53,803 bases of DNA from Leisingera sp. ANG-Vp (GTDB lineage: Bacteria; Pseudomonadota; Alphaproteobacteria; Rhodobacterales; Rhodobacteraceae), in NCBI RefSeq assembly GCF_000813725.1, contig NZ_JWLD01000062.1, positions 1 through 53,803 on the forward strand, in the 5' to 3' direction. Shown piece after piece: positions 41,633 to 50,422 of the stretch (positions are counted from its first letter, which is position 1; each line of letters opens with the position of its first letter). The position numbers were made by a program, and so were the translations under genes. Under the pieces are notes generated by a model. The model made no database searches. It worked only from the letters and a program-made list of their open reading frames with translations, and had not been told where the DNA came from.

Positions 41633-41661
41633 CCGGGCAGTGCAGATCCTGCGCTGCCCGG
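41633..41661 (+). other. hairpin between atpE and atpF'
   Basis: CCGGGCAG-T-GCAG and CTGC-G-CTGCCCGG pair around a 3-nt loop, giving 13 pairs including one G-T. No T-run follows. It probably protects the atpE 3' end or attenuates transcription of the b-subunit genes. Confidence 0.6.
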
Positions 41662-41689
41662 TGTAACGGCAAGTTCCTGGGAGGACGAC

Positions 41690-42217
41690 ATGGCATCAAA
41701 TACGCAAGAGGCAGCACACGGCGGCGGTTCCGCAATGCCGCAGCTGGACTTCTCGACCTTCGGGAACCAGATCTTCTGGCTCGTGGTCGCCCTGGTCGTG
41801 ATCTACCTCATCCTGTCGCGCGTCGCGCTGCCCCGCATTGCAGCGGTGCTGGCCGAGCGTCAGGGGACCATCACCAACGACCTCGCCGCGGCTGAAGACC
41901 TGAAAGCCAAGGCTGTCGAGGCCGAAAACGCATATAACAAAGCTCTGGCGGATGCCCGTGCCGAGGCTCAGCGCATCGCTGCTGAGACCCGCGCAGAAAT
42001 CCAGGCCGGGCTGGACGAGGCAATTGCCAAAGCAGACGAGCAGATCGCTGCCAAGGCGGCCGAGTCTGAAAAGGCTATCGCCGACATCAAGGCCGGCGCG
42101 CTGGAAAGCGTGAAGGCTGTTGCCACCGATACCGCTGCTGAGCTGGTGACCGCGCTGGGCGGTGCCGCAGACGCAGACGCAATTGCCGCGGCAGTTGCCG
42201 AGCGGACGAAAGGATAA
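41690..42217 (+). CDS. atpF': ATP synthase F0 subunit b'
   Basis: The 175-aa stator subunit has a single transmembrane helix at about 24-48 ([22 protein letters not shown]) and a long charged coiled coil that holds F1. The two-b-gene arrangement (b' and b) is typical of photosynthetic and related alphaproteobacteria; naming varies (atpX, atpG). GGGAGG precedes ATG 41690. atpF follows after 4 bp. Confidence 0.92.
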   Translation: MASNTQEAAHGGGSAMPQLDFSTFGNQIFWLVVALVVIYLILSRVALPRIAAVLAERQGTITNDLAAAEDLKAKAVEAENAYNKALADARAEAQRIAAETRAEIQAGLDEAIAKADEQIAAKAAESEKAIADIKAGALESVKAVATDTAAELVTALGGAADADAIAAAVAERTKG

Positions 42218-42221
42218 GGAC

Positions 42222-42779
42222 ATGCGCAATATTCTCGCTCTTGCCCTGACCCTTGGCGCAGCATCGCCCGCATTTGCGGCCGGCGGCGGCATGGACCTGT
42301 CCAACACCAACCTGGTTGTTGCGCTGGCATTCCTGCTGTTCATCGGCATTCTGCTGTTTGCCAAGGTGCCGTCGCTGCTGGCTGGCCAGCTCGACAACCG
42401 CGCCGAAGGCATCCAGAAGGAACTGGACGAAGCCCGCGCCCTGCGTGAAGAGGCCCAGACCGTTCTGGCGTCCTACGAGCGCAAGCAGCAGGAAGTTCAG
42501 GCCCAGGCCGATCAGATCGTGGCTGCGGCCCGTGACGAAGCTGCCCGCGCAGCCGAGCAGGCCAAAGCGGATCTGGAAACCTCCATCGCCCGCCGTCTGG
42601 CGGCTGCTCAGGAGCAGATCGCTTCGGCAGAAGCTTCGGCTGTGAAGGAAGTGCGCGACCAGGCGATCTCCATCGCTGTTGCCGCCGCGGATCAGGTGAT
42701 CTCCAAGCAGATGACCGCGACCGAGGCCAACAAGCTGATCGACGCCGCCATCGCGGATGTGGACGCCAAGCTGCACTAA
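42222..42779 (+). CDS. atpF: ATP synthase F0 subunit b
   Basis: This 185-aa second stator subunit has an N-terminal signal-like hydrophobic stretch (NILALALTLGAASPAFA), then the membrane helix NLVVALAFLLFIGILLFAKVPSLL, and a long Ala/Glu/Gln coiled coil. ATG 42222 follows the b' stop by 4 bp with AAGGA upstream. A strong terminator follows, so the F0 operon ends here and the F1 genes lie elsewhere. Confidence 0.93.
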   Translation: MRNILALALTLGAASPAFAAGGGMDLSNTNLVVALAFLLFIGILLFAKVPSLLAGQLDNRAEGIQKELDEARALREEAQTVLASYERKQQEVQAQADQIVAAARDEAARAAEQAKADLETSIARRLAAAQEQIASAEASAVKEVRDQAISIAVAAADQVISKQMTATEANKLIDAAIADVDAKLH

Positions 42780-42807
42780 GCTTGAGCTGATACAGACAAG
42801 TTAAAAG

Positions 42808-42835
42808 AACCCGGTCCTAGTGGCCGGGTTTTTTT
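42808..42835 (+). terminator. intrinsic terminator of the F0 operon
   Basis: AACCCGG (42808-42814) and CCGGGTT (42824-42830) pair and are followed by a run of seven T. It is the clearest intrinsic terminator in the window. Confidence 0.9.
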
Positions 42836-43032
42836 GTTTGGGGAAGGGGGCGTTTTTAGCACATTTTGACAAATGCTTCGACCTGCGCAAATGTCGGCTT
42901 CTTGGTTATTGGAGCAATCAGGTGACAGGCTTCGGAAAATATTTGGTCCGTCTCGCCATTGGTGGAAAACTGCCATTTTCACGGCAGTTCTTGGCTTGGA
43001 GCTCTAAACGTCAGTTGGCAGATATGGGACCA

Positions 43033-43593
43033 ATGTCGTCGATGCGCTACGAATTTGAGATACCCGATCCATCTCAGCCGATACCGGACGACGAACGCGG
43101 GGCAGTTGGCCCAAGCGGACATTTGATACCGTTTGTTCCCAATGCTCTCTCAGTTGAGCAAGTTACAGGTCGTCAGGTTGATGAGTTACTGACGTACGTC
43201 GGTACTTACGGCATGGGTGGCCCTGGTTTTTTTGGCTTACGATTGGGAGAAGAGTGGCTGGTTGTCGCAATTTGGGGTGCCGGTGAATGGATGGTCGCCG
43301 ACGGTATTCTCATCCAAGACCCTTTCTTCGAGGACTATGGAAGACCGCAACCTTGGATAACCGGCGACGTTGATAACCTCAGTCCTAATCTGGTCGGCTC
43401 AAAGATAACGTCGCTAGAATTACATCAACGTTCGATGCGGATTTCTTTCTCTAATGGTATGTCGTTTGCCATTGATGAGGCTGCAGAAAATCGACCAATT
43501 TTTGAGGGCAACAAAAAACCGCGCGAGTTCCTTGCGGACGATGATTTGCGCGAGGCTGTCTTCTTGGCGCCAACAACTGAAATCTGGGTGTAA
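43033..43593 (+). CDS. lower-GC orphan protein of unknown function
   Basis: The 186-aa soluble acidic protein is rich in Trp, Gly and Phe (GPGFFGLRLGEEWLVVAIWG, DPFFEDYGRPQPWI). The mixed beta-strand pattern and size resemble single-domain immunity proteins, but no family is recognised. Base composition is clearly lower in GC than the flanking genes and codon use is less biased, which suggests acquisition by transfer. ATG 43033 was chosen; ATGs at 43024 and 43042 are alternatives, and the frame is open back to 42820 with unlikely content. It stands alone after the F0 terminator, 125 bp from the convergent GntR gene. Confidence 0.55.
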   Translation: MSSMRYEFEIPDPSQPIPDDERGAVGPSGHLIPFVPNALSVEQVTGRQVDELLTYVGTYGMGGPGFFGLRLGEEWLVVAIWGAGEWMVADGILIQDPFFEDYGRPQPWITGDVDNLSPNLVGSKITSLELHQRSMRISFSNGMSFAIDEAAENRPIFEGNKKPREFLADDDLREAVFLAPTTEIWV

Positions 43594-43718
43594 GCGACGG
43601 ACTAACCCAGAACAACGCGCTCAACCTGAAGCCTGCATAGGTTAACCTTCAAAGCAGTCATTGGAGTTTTCTCAAACCATGGCAACTAAATCCGCTTGTC
43701 GGTCATAAACCTGCATCG

Positions 43719-44489
43719 TCACCCTTTCCCGGTCTCATGCTCCAGCCGCTGCCTTGCCACTTCGGCGTTGCGTTCGGCGCGCTGATGGTCGGTGAGGGCC
43801 TGTTTCACATAGTCCAGGTGCCTCTCGACCGCGGAGCGGGCCGCTTGCGGGTCACGGGCCTGCAGAGCAGTGTTGATGGCCCGGTGCTGCTCCAGGATCG
43901 CCTCATATGTCGTGTGCTGCTGAAACATGATGCGGCGGTTGTAGAACACGCCCTGCTGCAGCAGGTCGAACATCGAGCGCATCATATGCAGCATGATGAC
44001 GTTGTGGCTGGCGTCCATGATGGCAGAGTGGAACTGGGCGTCGAGCCTGGCTGCTTCCTCAGAAGTTGCCGGGTTGCCGGCTGCTTCCATCTTTTCGAAG
44101 ATCGTCTGGATCACCTGCAGATCATAATCCGACCCAAAGCGGGCAGCGCGCTCGGCCGCCAGCCCCTCCATGTCGCGGCGGAAGGAGAGGTAGTCGAACA
44201 CCGCCTCGTCATGGGTGGCAAAGAGCTGGATCAGCGAAGGGGAAAAAGCCGAGCCCAGCACATCCCCCACAAACACGCCGGAGCCTGCCTTGGAGGTCAA
44301 TAGCCCGCGCTCTTGCAGCTCCCCGATGGCCTCGCGCAGGGAGGGACGGGAGACGCCCAGGCGCTCGGCCAGTTCGCGTTCGGACGGCAGGCGCTCGCCC
44401 GGTGTCAGGATGCCGCGCAGGATCAGCTGCTCGATCTGCTTGACGACGGAGGCGGAGAGTTTCTCGGGCTGGACTTTCTGGAACGGCAT
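43719..44489 (-). CDS. FadR-type GntR regulator (FCD domain)
   Basis: The 256-aa protein has an N-terminal winged helix (LPSERELAERLGVSRPSLREAIGELQERG in parts, residues 35-62) and an all-helical FCD effector domain (HTTYEAILEQHRAINTALQARDP toward the C-terminus). FCD proteins bind carboxylic acids such as lactate, pyruvate or sugar acids, often with a metal held by Asp and His. It is divergent from an aminotransferase gene, and matching palindromes lie beside both starts. Confidence 0.92.
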   Translation of the reverse strand: MPFQKVQPEKLSASVVKQIEQLILRGILTPGERLPSERELAERLGVSRPSLREAIGELQERGLLTSKAGSGVFVGDVLGSAFSPSLIQLFATHDEAVFDYLSFRRDMEGLAAERAARFGSDYDLQVIQTIFEKMEAAGNPATSEEAARLDAQFHSAIMDASHNVIMLHMMRSMFDLLQQGVFYNRRIMFQQHTTYEAILEQHRAINTALQARDPQAARSAVERHLDYVKQALTDHQRAERNAEVARQRLEHETGKG

Positions 44490-44507
44490 AGGCGGGCTCG
44501 TTAAAAT

Positions 44508-44526
44508 TGGTCAAATCATATGACCA
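44508..44526. promoter_or_regulatory. FadR-type operator 1 (regulator side)
   Basis: TGGTCA-N7-TGACCA is a perfect inverted repeat 19 bp upstream of the regulator start. Its GGT...ACC layout fits the TNGT/ACNA type sites of the GntR-FadR group. It is the likely autoregulation site. Confidence 0.6.
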
Positions 44527-44575
44527 CGCTTGCCAGGGCGCCGCAAGGCGGGGCGTTCACGAAGGCTGTAACAAT

Positions 44576-44594
44576 AGGTCAGTATTATTGACAT
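44576..44594. promoter_or_regulatory. FadR-type operator 2 (aminotransferase side)
   Basis: AGGTCA-N7-TGACAT repeats the core GTCA-N7-TGAC with the same 7-bp spacer as operator 1, 68 bp away. It lies 50 bp upstream of the aminotransferase start and overlaps an AT-rich promoter-like segment. Confidence 0.55.
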
Positions 44595-44644
44595 TAATTT
44601 GCGTGCCCGTACCGTGACGCTAGATCATGAGCGGGGAGAGAGCC

Positions 44645-45853
44645 ATGCAGCTAGATCAGATCTTTGCCGCCCGGAACAACCGGATGAAGGCGTCGGAAAT
44701 CCGCGAGCTGCTGAAACTGCTGGATCAGCCGGATATCATCTCCTTTGCCGGCGGGATCCCGGACCCGGCGCTGTTTCCGGCGGATGAATTTGCCGAGGCG
44801 TTCAAGAACGCGCTGACGCCCGAACGGCAGGCGCTGGCGCTGCAGTACTCGGTCAGCGAGGGCTACCTGCCGCTGCGGGAATGGATCGTCGGCGAGATGG
44901 CGAAGATCGGCATCACTTGCGATGCGGACAACGTGCTGATCACCTCCGGCTCGCAGCAGGCGCTGGACTATCTGGGCAAGCTGTTCCTGTCGCCCGGCGA
45001 CACGGCGCTGGTCGGCTGGCCAACCTATTTGGGCGCGCTGGCGGCCTTCAACGCTTATGAGCCGCGTTATGACCGGCTGGCCTTGAAAACCAACCGTTTG
45101 GCCGAAAGCTATGCTGAGGCTGCGGCAGAGGCGGGCAGCAGGGTGAAATTTGCCTATCTCTCACCGGATTTCGCCAATCCGACCGGCGAAACCCTGGAGC
45201 GGGCCGGGCGGCTGCGGCTGCTGGAGCTGGCCGAGGCGCTGGATTGCGCTGTGATCGAAGACGCCGCCTATCAGTCGCTGCGTTACGATGGCGAGCCAGT
45301 GCCGCCGGTGCTGGCGCTGGAACTGAAGCAGAAGGGCTCGATCGAGGACTGCCGCACCATCTATTGCGGCTCTTTCAGCAAAACCTTGTCGCCGGGGCTG
45401 CGGCTGGGCTGGGCGGTGGCGGCCAAACCGGTGATCTCGCAGATGGTGCTGCTGAAGCAGGCGGCTGATCTGCACACGTCGACCATCAACCAGATGGCGG
45501 TGCACGCAGTTGCCGAGGCCTGTTTCGATGAACACGTCGAGCAGCTGCACGCGGTCTATCAGCGCCGCCGCGACGTGATGCTGGCGGCCCTGGAGGACCA
45601 CATGCCTGAGGGCGTTGAGTGGACCCGGCCCGAGGGCGGCATGTTTGTCTGGATGACCCTGGCGGCGGGTACGGACGGTGCCGCTTTGCTGGCCCGTTCG
45701 CTGGAGACAGAACGGGTGGCCTTTGTTCCCGGTCAGGCGTTTTTCGCCGATGGCAGCGGCGCCAATACGATCCGGCTGAGCTTTTCCAATTCGAACCATG
45801 CGGCGATTGAAGAGGGGATTGCCCGGCTGGGACGGTTGCTCAGCCCGGCGTGA
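44645..45853 (+). CDS. fold-type I PLP aminotransferase (2-aminoadipate/AspC-like)
   Basis: The 402-aa protein resembles the LysN-like group of class I aminotransferases (DIISFAGGIPDPALFP, then ALQYSVSEGYLPLREWI). The PLP lysine is expected in YCGSFSKTLSPGLRLGW, and the Asn/Asp pair in SPDFANPTGETL and VIEDAAYQSL. It moves an amino group between an amino acid and a 2-oxo acid; the substrate is not clear. ATG 44645 follows GGGGAGAG by about 8 nt and is preferred over ATG 44627. The divergent FCD regulator probably controls it. Confidence 0.88.
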   Translation: MQLDQIFAARNNRMKASEIRELLKLLDQPDIISFAGGIPDPALFPADEFAEAFKNALTPERQALALQYSVSEGYLPLREWIVGEMAKIGITCDADNVLITSGSQQALDYLGKLFLSPGDTALVGWPTYLGALAAFNAYEPRYDRLALKTNRLAESYAEAAAEAGSRVKFAYLSPDFANPTGETLERAGRLRLLELAEALDCAVIEDAAYQSLRYDGEPVPPVLALELKQKGSIEDCRTIYCGSFSKTLSPGLRLGWAVAAKPVISQMVLLKQAADLHTSTINQMAVHAVAEACFDEHVEQLHAVYQRRRDVMLAALEDHMPEGVEWTRPEGGMFVWMTLAAGTDGAALLARSLETERVAFVPGQAFFADGSGANTIRLSFSNSNHAAIEEGIARLGRLLSPA

Positions 45854-45899
45854 AGGCAGAACCGGGGCAGCTTGGCGGAACATCGCCGCTCCATCCGGG

Positions 45900-45908
45900 T
45901 TATCCACA
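45900..45908 (+). promoter_or_regulatory. DnaA box upstream of smc
   Basis: TTATCCACA matches the consensus DnaA box exactly. It is a single box, 110 bp before the smc start, in the gap between the aminotransferase gene and smc. A lone box may allow DnaA to regulate smc, but one such match can also occur by chance. Confidence 0.4.
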
Positions 45909-46018
45909 AGATATGGTGGCGATTGAGGCGAATTCGCCCCGATTTGGGGGTGCGGAGCGTTGACTCGCAGGGTAGGAACCGCTGAACTTTCTCGATACGG
46001 AATCACGAAGGGGCAGCT

Positions 46019-49000
46019 TTGCGGTTTTCCAAGCTCAGGCTGAACGGCTTCAAAAGCTTTGTTGATCCTACCGAACTGGTCATCGCCGACGGGCTGACAG
46101 GGGTTGTGGGTCCAAACGGTTGCGGCAAATCCAATCTTCTCGAGGCGCTGCGCTGGGTGATGGGCGAGACCCGCGCCAAGGCGATGCGCGGCGGCGGCAT
46201 GGAAGATGTGATCTTTGCCGGCACGTCCTCGCGGCCCGCGCGCAACTTTGCTGAGGTGAGCCTCAACATCGACAACTCCGAACGGCTGGCGCCCTCGGGC
46301 TTCAACGAAGCGGATGCGCTTGAGATCGTGCGCCGGATCACCCGCGATGTGGGCAGCGCCTATAAGTCCAACGGCAAGGATGTGCGCGCGCGCGACGTTC
46401 AGATGCTGTTTGCCGATGCCTCGACCGGGGCGCACTCGCCGGCATTGGTGCGGCAGGGGCAGATTGCCGAGCTGATCAATGCCAAGCCCAAGGCGCGGAG
46501 GCGCATTCTGGAAGAGGCGGCGGGGATCTCCGGCCTTTATCAGCGCCGTCACGAGGCCGAGCTGAAGCTGAAGAACACCGAGGCCAACCTGCTGCGCGTC
46601 GATGACGTGATCGAGCAGCTGGCGGCGCAGCTGGCACAGCTGGCCAAGCAGGCGCGGCAGGCGCAACGCTACCGCGAGATCGGCGAGAAGCTGCGGCTGG
46701 CGGAAGGCATGCTGCTGTACCGCCGCTGGCGCGAAGCGGATGAGGCACGGCTGGCCTCTGAAGATGAGCTGCGGGTGCGGGTTGAGCAGGCCGCCAAGGC
46801 GGAGGCGCTGGTGCGCGCCGCAGCGGCGCAGCGCGGCACCTTTGAGGAAAAACTGCCGCCGCTGCGCGAGGAAGAGGCCATTGCCGCGGCCATTCTGCAG
46901 CGGCTGGTTGTACAGCGGGATTCGCTGGGCGATCAGGAGGCGCAGGCGCGCCAGACCATTGAACGGCTCAGCAACCGGATTGTGCAGCTCGGCAACGACA
47001 TCGAGCGCGAAGCGGGCCTGAACAAGGACGCGGGCGAAACCATCGAACGGCTGGAATGGGAGCAGCGCGAGCTGTCCAAGGCTGGCGATGGGCATGACGG
47101 TAAACTGGCGGAAGCGGCGGAACTGGCCCGCGATGCAGGTTCGGTCCTGCAGGCGCGCGAAGACCATCTGGCGCAGGTGACCGAGGATGTGGCGCGCCTT
47201 GCGGCCCGGCATCAATCAGCCCGCCGGGCGGTCGAGGATTGCCAGCGCGCTTTGGGCCGCTCGGAAGGCGAGGCGGAGAAAGCCCGCGGTGCCCAAGCCG
47301 AGGCGCAGGAAGCGTTGGAGCTGGCCGAAGAGAAATTCGATGCGGCTGTGACGGCTGAGGAAGAGGCCCGCGAAGCCTCGGAAATGGCCGAAGAGGCGCT
47401 GGCGGCGGCTGATGAAGCCCGCACCGAGACCCAGGCCCGCGAGGCCGAGGCACGCTCGCAGCGCTCGGAGGCTGAAGGCGAACTGGGCGCGTTGCGGGCC
47501 GAAGTGACGGCTCTGGCCAAACTGGTGGAGCGCGACACAGCCGAAGGCGGCCAGGTCCTGGATGAGCTGAGCGTGGCACCTGGCTATGAGAAGGCCCTGG
47601 GCGCTGCGCTGGCTGATGACTTGCGGGCGCCTTTGGCAGACAGGGATGGGCCGACCGGCTGGGTGGCCCTGTCAGGCTATGACCGCGATGCGCCCTTGCC
47701 GGAGGGCGTGCAGCCGCTTGCGCTGTTTGTCTCCGGCCCCGATGCCCTGTCGCGCCGGGTGGCGCAGATCGGCTTGGTGGACGGCGACGCCGCTGCAGGT
47801 CTGCAGGCACAGCTGCGCCCGGGCCAGCGGCTGGTGACGGCTGAGGGCGACCTGTGGCGCTGGGACGGTTACCGGGCCTGGGCCGAGGATGCGCCAAGCG
47901 CAGCAGCGCTGCGGCTGGAGCAGCTCAACAAGCTGGAAGCGCTGAAGCAGGAAATGGAGCGGGTCAGCGCCAAGGCTGACGGTGCCCGCGCCGCGCATGA
48001 GATGCTGCTGCGCAAGCTGGAAGAGGTGACGCTGGCTGACCAGAACGCCCGCCAGGCGCGCCGGGTGGCGGACCAGCGCGTGGCGGATGCAGCCCGTGCC
48101 CTCAGCCGCGCGGAGGCCGACCGCAACTTGGCTGAAGCCAAACTTGAGACCTTAGGAATTGCCGTCTCCCGCCATGCGGAAGACGCGCTGAACGCCAGCC
48201 TGCAGCTGAAAGAGGCCGAAAAGGCGCTGGGGGATCTGGGCGATCTGGATCAGGCCCGCACTGCGGTTGAGGACATCAAACAGGCGGTTGAGGCAGCGCG
48301 GATCACCATGCTGACGCACCGCTCCAGCCATGACGAGCTGCGCCGCGAGGGCGAGGCCCGCACCAAGCGCGCGCAGGAAGTGACCAAGGAGCTTTCGGGC
48401 TGGCGCCACCGTCTGGAAAGCGCCGAAGCGCGGATCGAGGAACTGGCCGAGCGCCGCGAAGCCTCGCAGGAGGAGCTGGAAGAGGCCAATGCGGTTCCGG
48501 CGGAGATTGCCGAAAAGCGGGAAGAGCTGAACGGGGCGATCTCGGAAGCCGAGGCGCGCAAATCCGCCGCAACCGAAGCACTGATTGCAGCCGAGGCCGA
48601 ACTGCGCGAAGCGGTCCACAAGGAACGCGAATGCGAGCGGCTGGCCTCCGAGGCACGTGAGGCAAGGGCGCGCTCCGAAGCACGCAGCGATGCCGCCAAG
48701 GATGCGGTGACCCAGGCGGCGGGCCGGATCATCGAAGCGCAGCAGATCACACCGCAGGCACTGCTGGAAAAGCTTGGCGTGTCGCCGGACGAAATGCCTG
48801 CCTCGGACGATCTGGAGCACGACGTGGACCGCTACAAGCGTCAGCGCGATGCCCTGGGTGCGGTGAACCTGCGCGCCGAGGAAGACGCCCGCGGCGTACA
48901 GAACGAACACGACACGCTGGTGGCTGAGAAGCTCGACCTGGAAGGCGCGGTGAAGACCCTGCGCGACGGTATTGCCAGCCTCAACCGCGAGGGCCGCGAA

Positions 49001-49474
49001 CGGCTGCTGACCGCGTTTGAACAGGTCAACAACAGCTTTGCCATGCTGTTCACCCATCTGTTCGGCGGCGGCGAGGCCAATCTGGTGATGGTCGAAAGCG
49101 ACGACCCGCTGGATGCAGGCCTGGAAATCATGTGCCAGCCGCCGGGCAAGAAGCTGTCGACCCTGTCGCTGCTCTCCGGCGGCGAGCAGACGCTGACCGC
49201 AATGGCGCTGATCTTTGCGGTGTTCCTGTCGAACCCGGCGCCGATCTGTGTGCTGGACGAGGTCGACGCGCCGCTGGATGATGCCAATGTCACCCGCTTC
49301 TGCGACCTCTTGGACGAGATGTGCCGCCAGACCGACACCCGCTTCCTGATCATCACCCACCATGCGGTGACGATGGCGCGGATGGACCGGCTGTTTGGCG
49401 TCACCATGCAGGAAAAAGGCGTGAGCCAGCTGGTTTCAGTTGACCTGAAGAAAGCAGAGGCGATGGTAGCTTGA
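46019..49474 (+). CDS. smc: chromosome segregation protein SMC
   Basis: The 1151-aa protein has the complete SMC plan: N-terminal ATP-binding head with Walker A GPNGCGKS (31-38), a long coiled coil, a hinge near residues 525-660, the returning coiled coil, and the C-terminal head with LSLLSGGEQTLTAMAL (signature) and PICVLDEVDAPLDDANV (Walker B and D-loop). With ScpA and ScpB it loads at parS and compacts the chromosome. The start is TTG 46019 with AAGGGG upstream; MRFSKLRLNGFKSFVDPTEL is the family start. Neither scp gene is in the window. Confidence 0.95.
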   Translation: MRFSKLRLNGFKSFVDPTELVIADGLTGVVGPNGCGKSNLLEALRWVMGETRAKAMRGGGMEDVIFAGTSSRPARNFAEVSLNIDNSERLAPSGFNEADALEIVRRITRDVGSAYKSNGKDVRARDVQMLFADASTGAHSPALVRQGQIAELINAKPKARRRILEEAAGISGLYQRRHEAELKLKNTEANLLRVDDVIEQLAAQLAQLAKQARQAQRYREIGEKLRLAEGMLLYRRWREADEARLASEDELRVRVEQAAKAEALVRAAAAQRGTFEEKLPPLREEEAIAAAILQRLVVQRDSLGDQEAQARQTIERLSNRIVQLGNDIEREAGLNKDAGETIERLEWEQRELSKAGDGHDGKLAEAAELARDAGSVLQAREDHLAQVTEDVARLAARHQSARRAVEDCQRALGRSEGEAEKARGAQAEAQEALELAEEKFDAAVTAEEEAREASEMAEEALAAADEARTETQAREAEARSQRSEAEGELGALRAEVTALAKLVERDTAEGGQVLDELSVAPGYEKALGAALADDLRAPLADRDGPTGWVALSGYDRDAPLPEGVQPLALFVSGPDALSRRVAQIGLVDGDAAAGLQAQLRPGQRLVTAEGDLWRWDGYRAWAEDAPSAAALRLEQLNKLEALKQEMERVSAKADGARAAHEMLLRKLEEVTLADQNARQARRVADQRVADAARALSRAEADRNLAEAKLETLGIAVSRHAEDALNASLQLKEAEKALGDLGDLDQARTAVEDIKQAVEAARITMLTHRSSHDELRREGEARTKRAQEVTKELSGWRHRLESAEARIEELAERREASQEELEEANAVPAEIAEKREELNGAISEAEARKSAATEALIAAEAELREAVHKERECERLASEAREARARSEARSDAAKDAVTQAAGRIIEAQQITPQALLEKLGVSPDEMPASDDLEHDVDRYKRQRDALGAVNLRAEEDARGVQNEHDTLVAEKLDLEGAVKTLRDGIASLNREGRERLLTAFEQVNNSFAMLFTHLFGGGEANLVMVESDDPLDAGLEIMCQPPGKKLSTLSLLSGGEQTLTAMALIFAVFLSNPAPICVLDEVDAPLDDANVTRFCDLLDEMCRQTDTRFLIITHHAVTMARMDRLFGVTMQEKGVSQLVSVDLKKAEAMVA

Positions 49475-49478
49475 AGGG

Positions 49479-49503
49479 GCAGCGCCGCGGGGATCGGCGC
49501 TGC
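49479..49503 (+). terminator. hairpin after smc
   Basis: GCAGCGCC and GGCGCTGC form an 8-bp stem with a 9-nt loop, 5 bp after the smc stop codon. No T-run follows, so termination may be weak. Confidence 0.4.
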
Positions 49504-49538
49504 GGCCTAGAAAAGTGATAAATTTGGTGGAGTGACAA

Positions 49539-50006
49539 ATGAATATGCTGAAAGCAATTGCCGCCTCTGCGGCGCTGATGATGCCGGTGGCCGCTGAGGC
49601 CCAGAATGTGGTGGCCAAGACCGGCGACAGTGTGGCCAGCTTCTTCAGGGATGAAGGCGCACAGGTTGAGGTGACGACTGACAGCGTAGGCGATCCGAAC
49701 TTGAAGGTCGAATATTACGGCAATGATTTCTCGGTCTACTATTATGGCTGCAGCAACAATGCGAATTGCAGCGAGATCCAATTTTTCTCGGGGTATCAGA
49801 CCGATGGCGGCGTGCGGCTGGCCAAGATCAACGAGTGGAACAACAACAACCGTTTCGCCCGAGGGTATATTTCCGACGAGGGGTCAGCCCGGATCGAAAT
49901 GGACATTTACCTGGGCAACCAGGGTATGACGCCAGACGATTTTGCCCAGGCCGTGGGCAAATGGAACCGCGCCATGCAGGACTTTGAGGAGTTCATCGGC
50001 TGGTAA
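49539..50006 (+). CDS. exported YbjN-domain protein
   Basis: The 155-aa product has a signal peptide (MLKAIAASAALMMPVAAEAQ). The mature part matches the YbjN domain, a chaperone-like fold related to type III secretion chaperones: FFRDEGAQVEVTTDSVGDP, KINEWNNNNRFARGY and the helix DDFAQAVGKWNRAMQDFEEF. Two Cys (CSNNANC) may form a disulphide. Roles of exported YbjN proteins are poorly known. GGTGGAG lies upstream of ATG 49539. Confidence 0.82.
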   Translation: MNMLKAIAASAALMMPVAAEAQNVVAKTGDSVASFFRDEGAQVEVTTDSVGDPNLKVEYYGNDFSVYYYGCSNNANCSEIQFFSGYQTDGGVRLAKINEWNNNNRFARGYISDEGSARIEMDIYLGNQGMTPDDFAQAVGKWNRAMQDFEEFIGW

Positions 50007-50065
50007 TCCCAGCCGTCACCGGAACGTGACAGCGCGTTGCAGGATCAGCCGTTAGTGTAAGGGGC

Positions 50066-50422
50066 ATGAAACAGATCATGCCCCTTTTTCTATGCCTGAT
50101 GGCAAGCCATGCGCTGGCCGGAGAGTGGCCTCTGAAGCCTGGCGATACCCCCTTTGCGCAGAACGAGCTTGAGGCGCTGCCGGGGCAGTCCTTCCGCTTT
50201 TTTGACGGCGGCGAGTCCCTCTATGGCAGCGATGGGGTTTATTCCTATACCTACGCGCCTGAGAATGGCGGCGGCACCGCCTGGGGCACCTACCGGATTG
50301 CTGCCGACGGCAGCATTTGCGTCGACTTCGCCAACGGCTTTGCCCGTTGCGATCTCTATGTCCGCAACGGCAGCCGCGTGATCCTGATTACTGAGAAGGG
50401 CGAGCGGTTCCCGGTGCGTTAA
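50066..50422 (+). CDS. small exported protein of unknown function
   Basis: The 118-aa product has a signal peptide (IMPLFLCLMASHALAGE) and a beta-rich mature domain with two Cys (GSICVDFANGFARCDLYV) that probably pair. AAGGGG is only 1 nt from ATG 50066; ATG 50078 (MPLFLCLMASHALAG) is an alternative start. The stop overlaps the convergent lytic transglycosylase gene by 4 bp. No family is recognised. Confidence 0.65.
   Translation: MKQIMPLFLCLMASHALAGEWPLKPGDTPFAQNELEALPGQSFRFFDGGESLYGSDGVYSYTYAPENGGGTAWGTYRIAADGSICVDFANGFARCDLYVRNGSRVILITEKGERFPVR

Noticed and set aside
42820-43032. N-terminal extension of the orphan after the F0 operon
   Set aside because: The extension begins inside the terminator T-run and reads as unstructured, Cys/Lys-containing sequence without a ribosome binding site.
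45161-47215. 684-aa minus-strand frame opposite the aminotransferase and smc genes
   Set aside because: It spans two real plus-strand genes and their gap, has the Arg/Leu/Gln/Pro bias of a GC-rich shadow frame and no recognisable domain.
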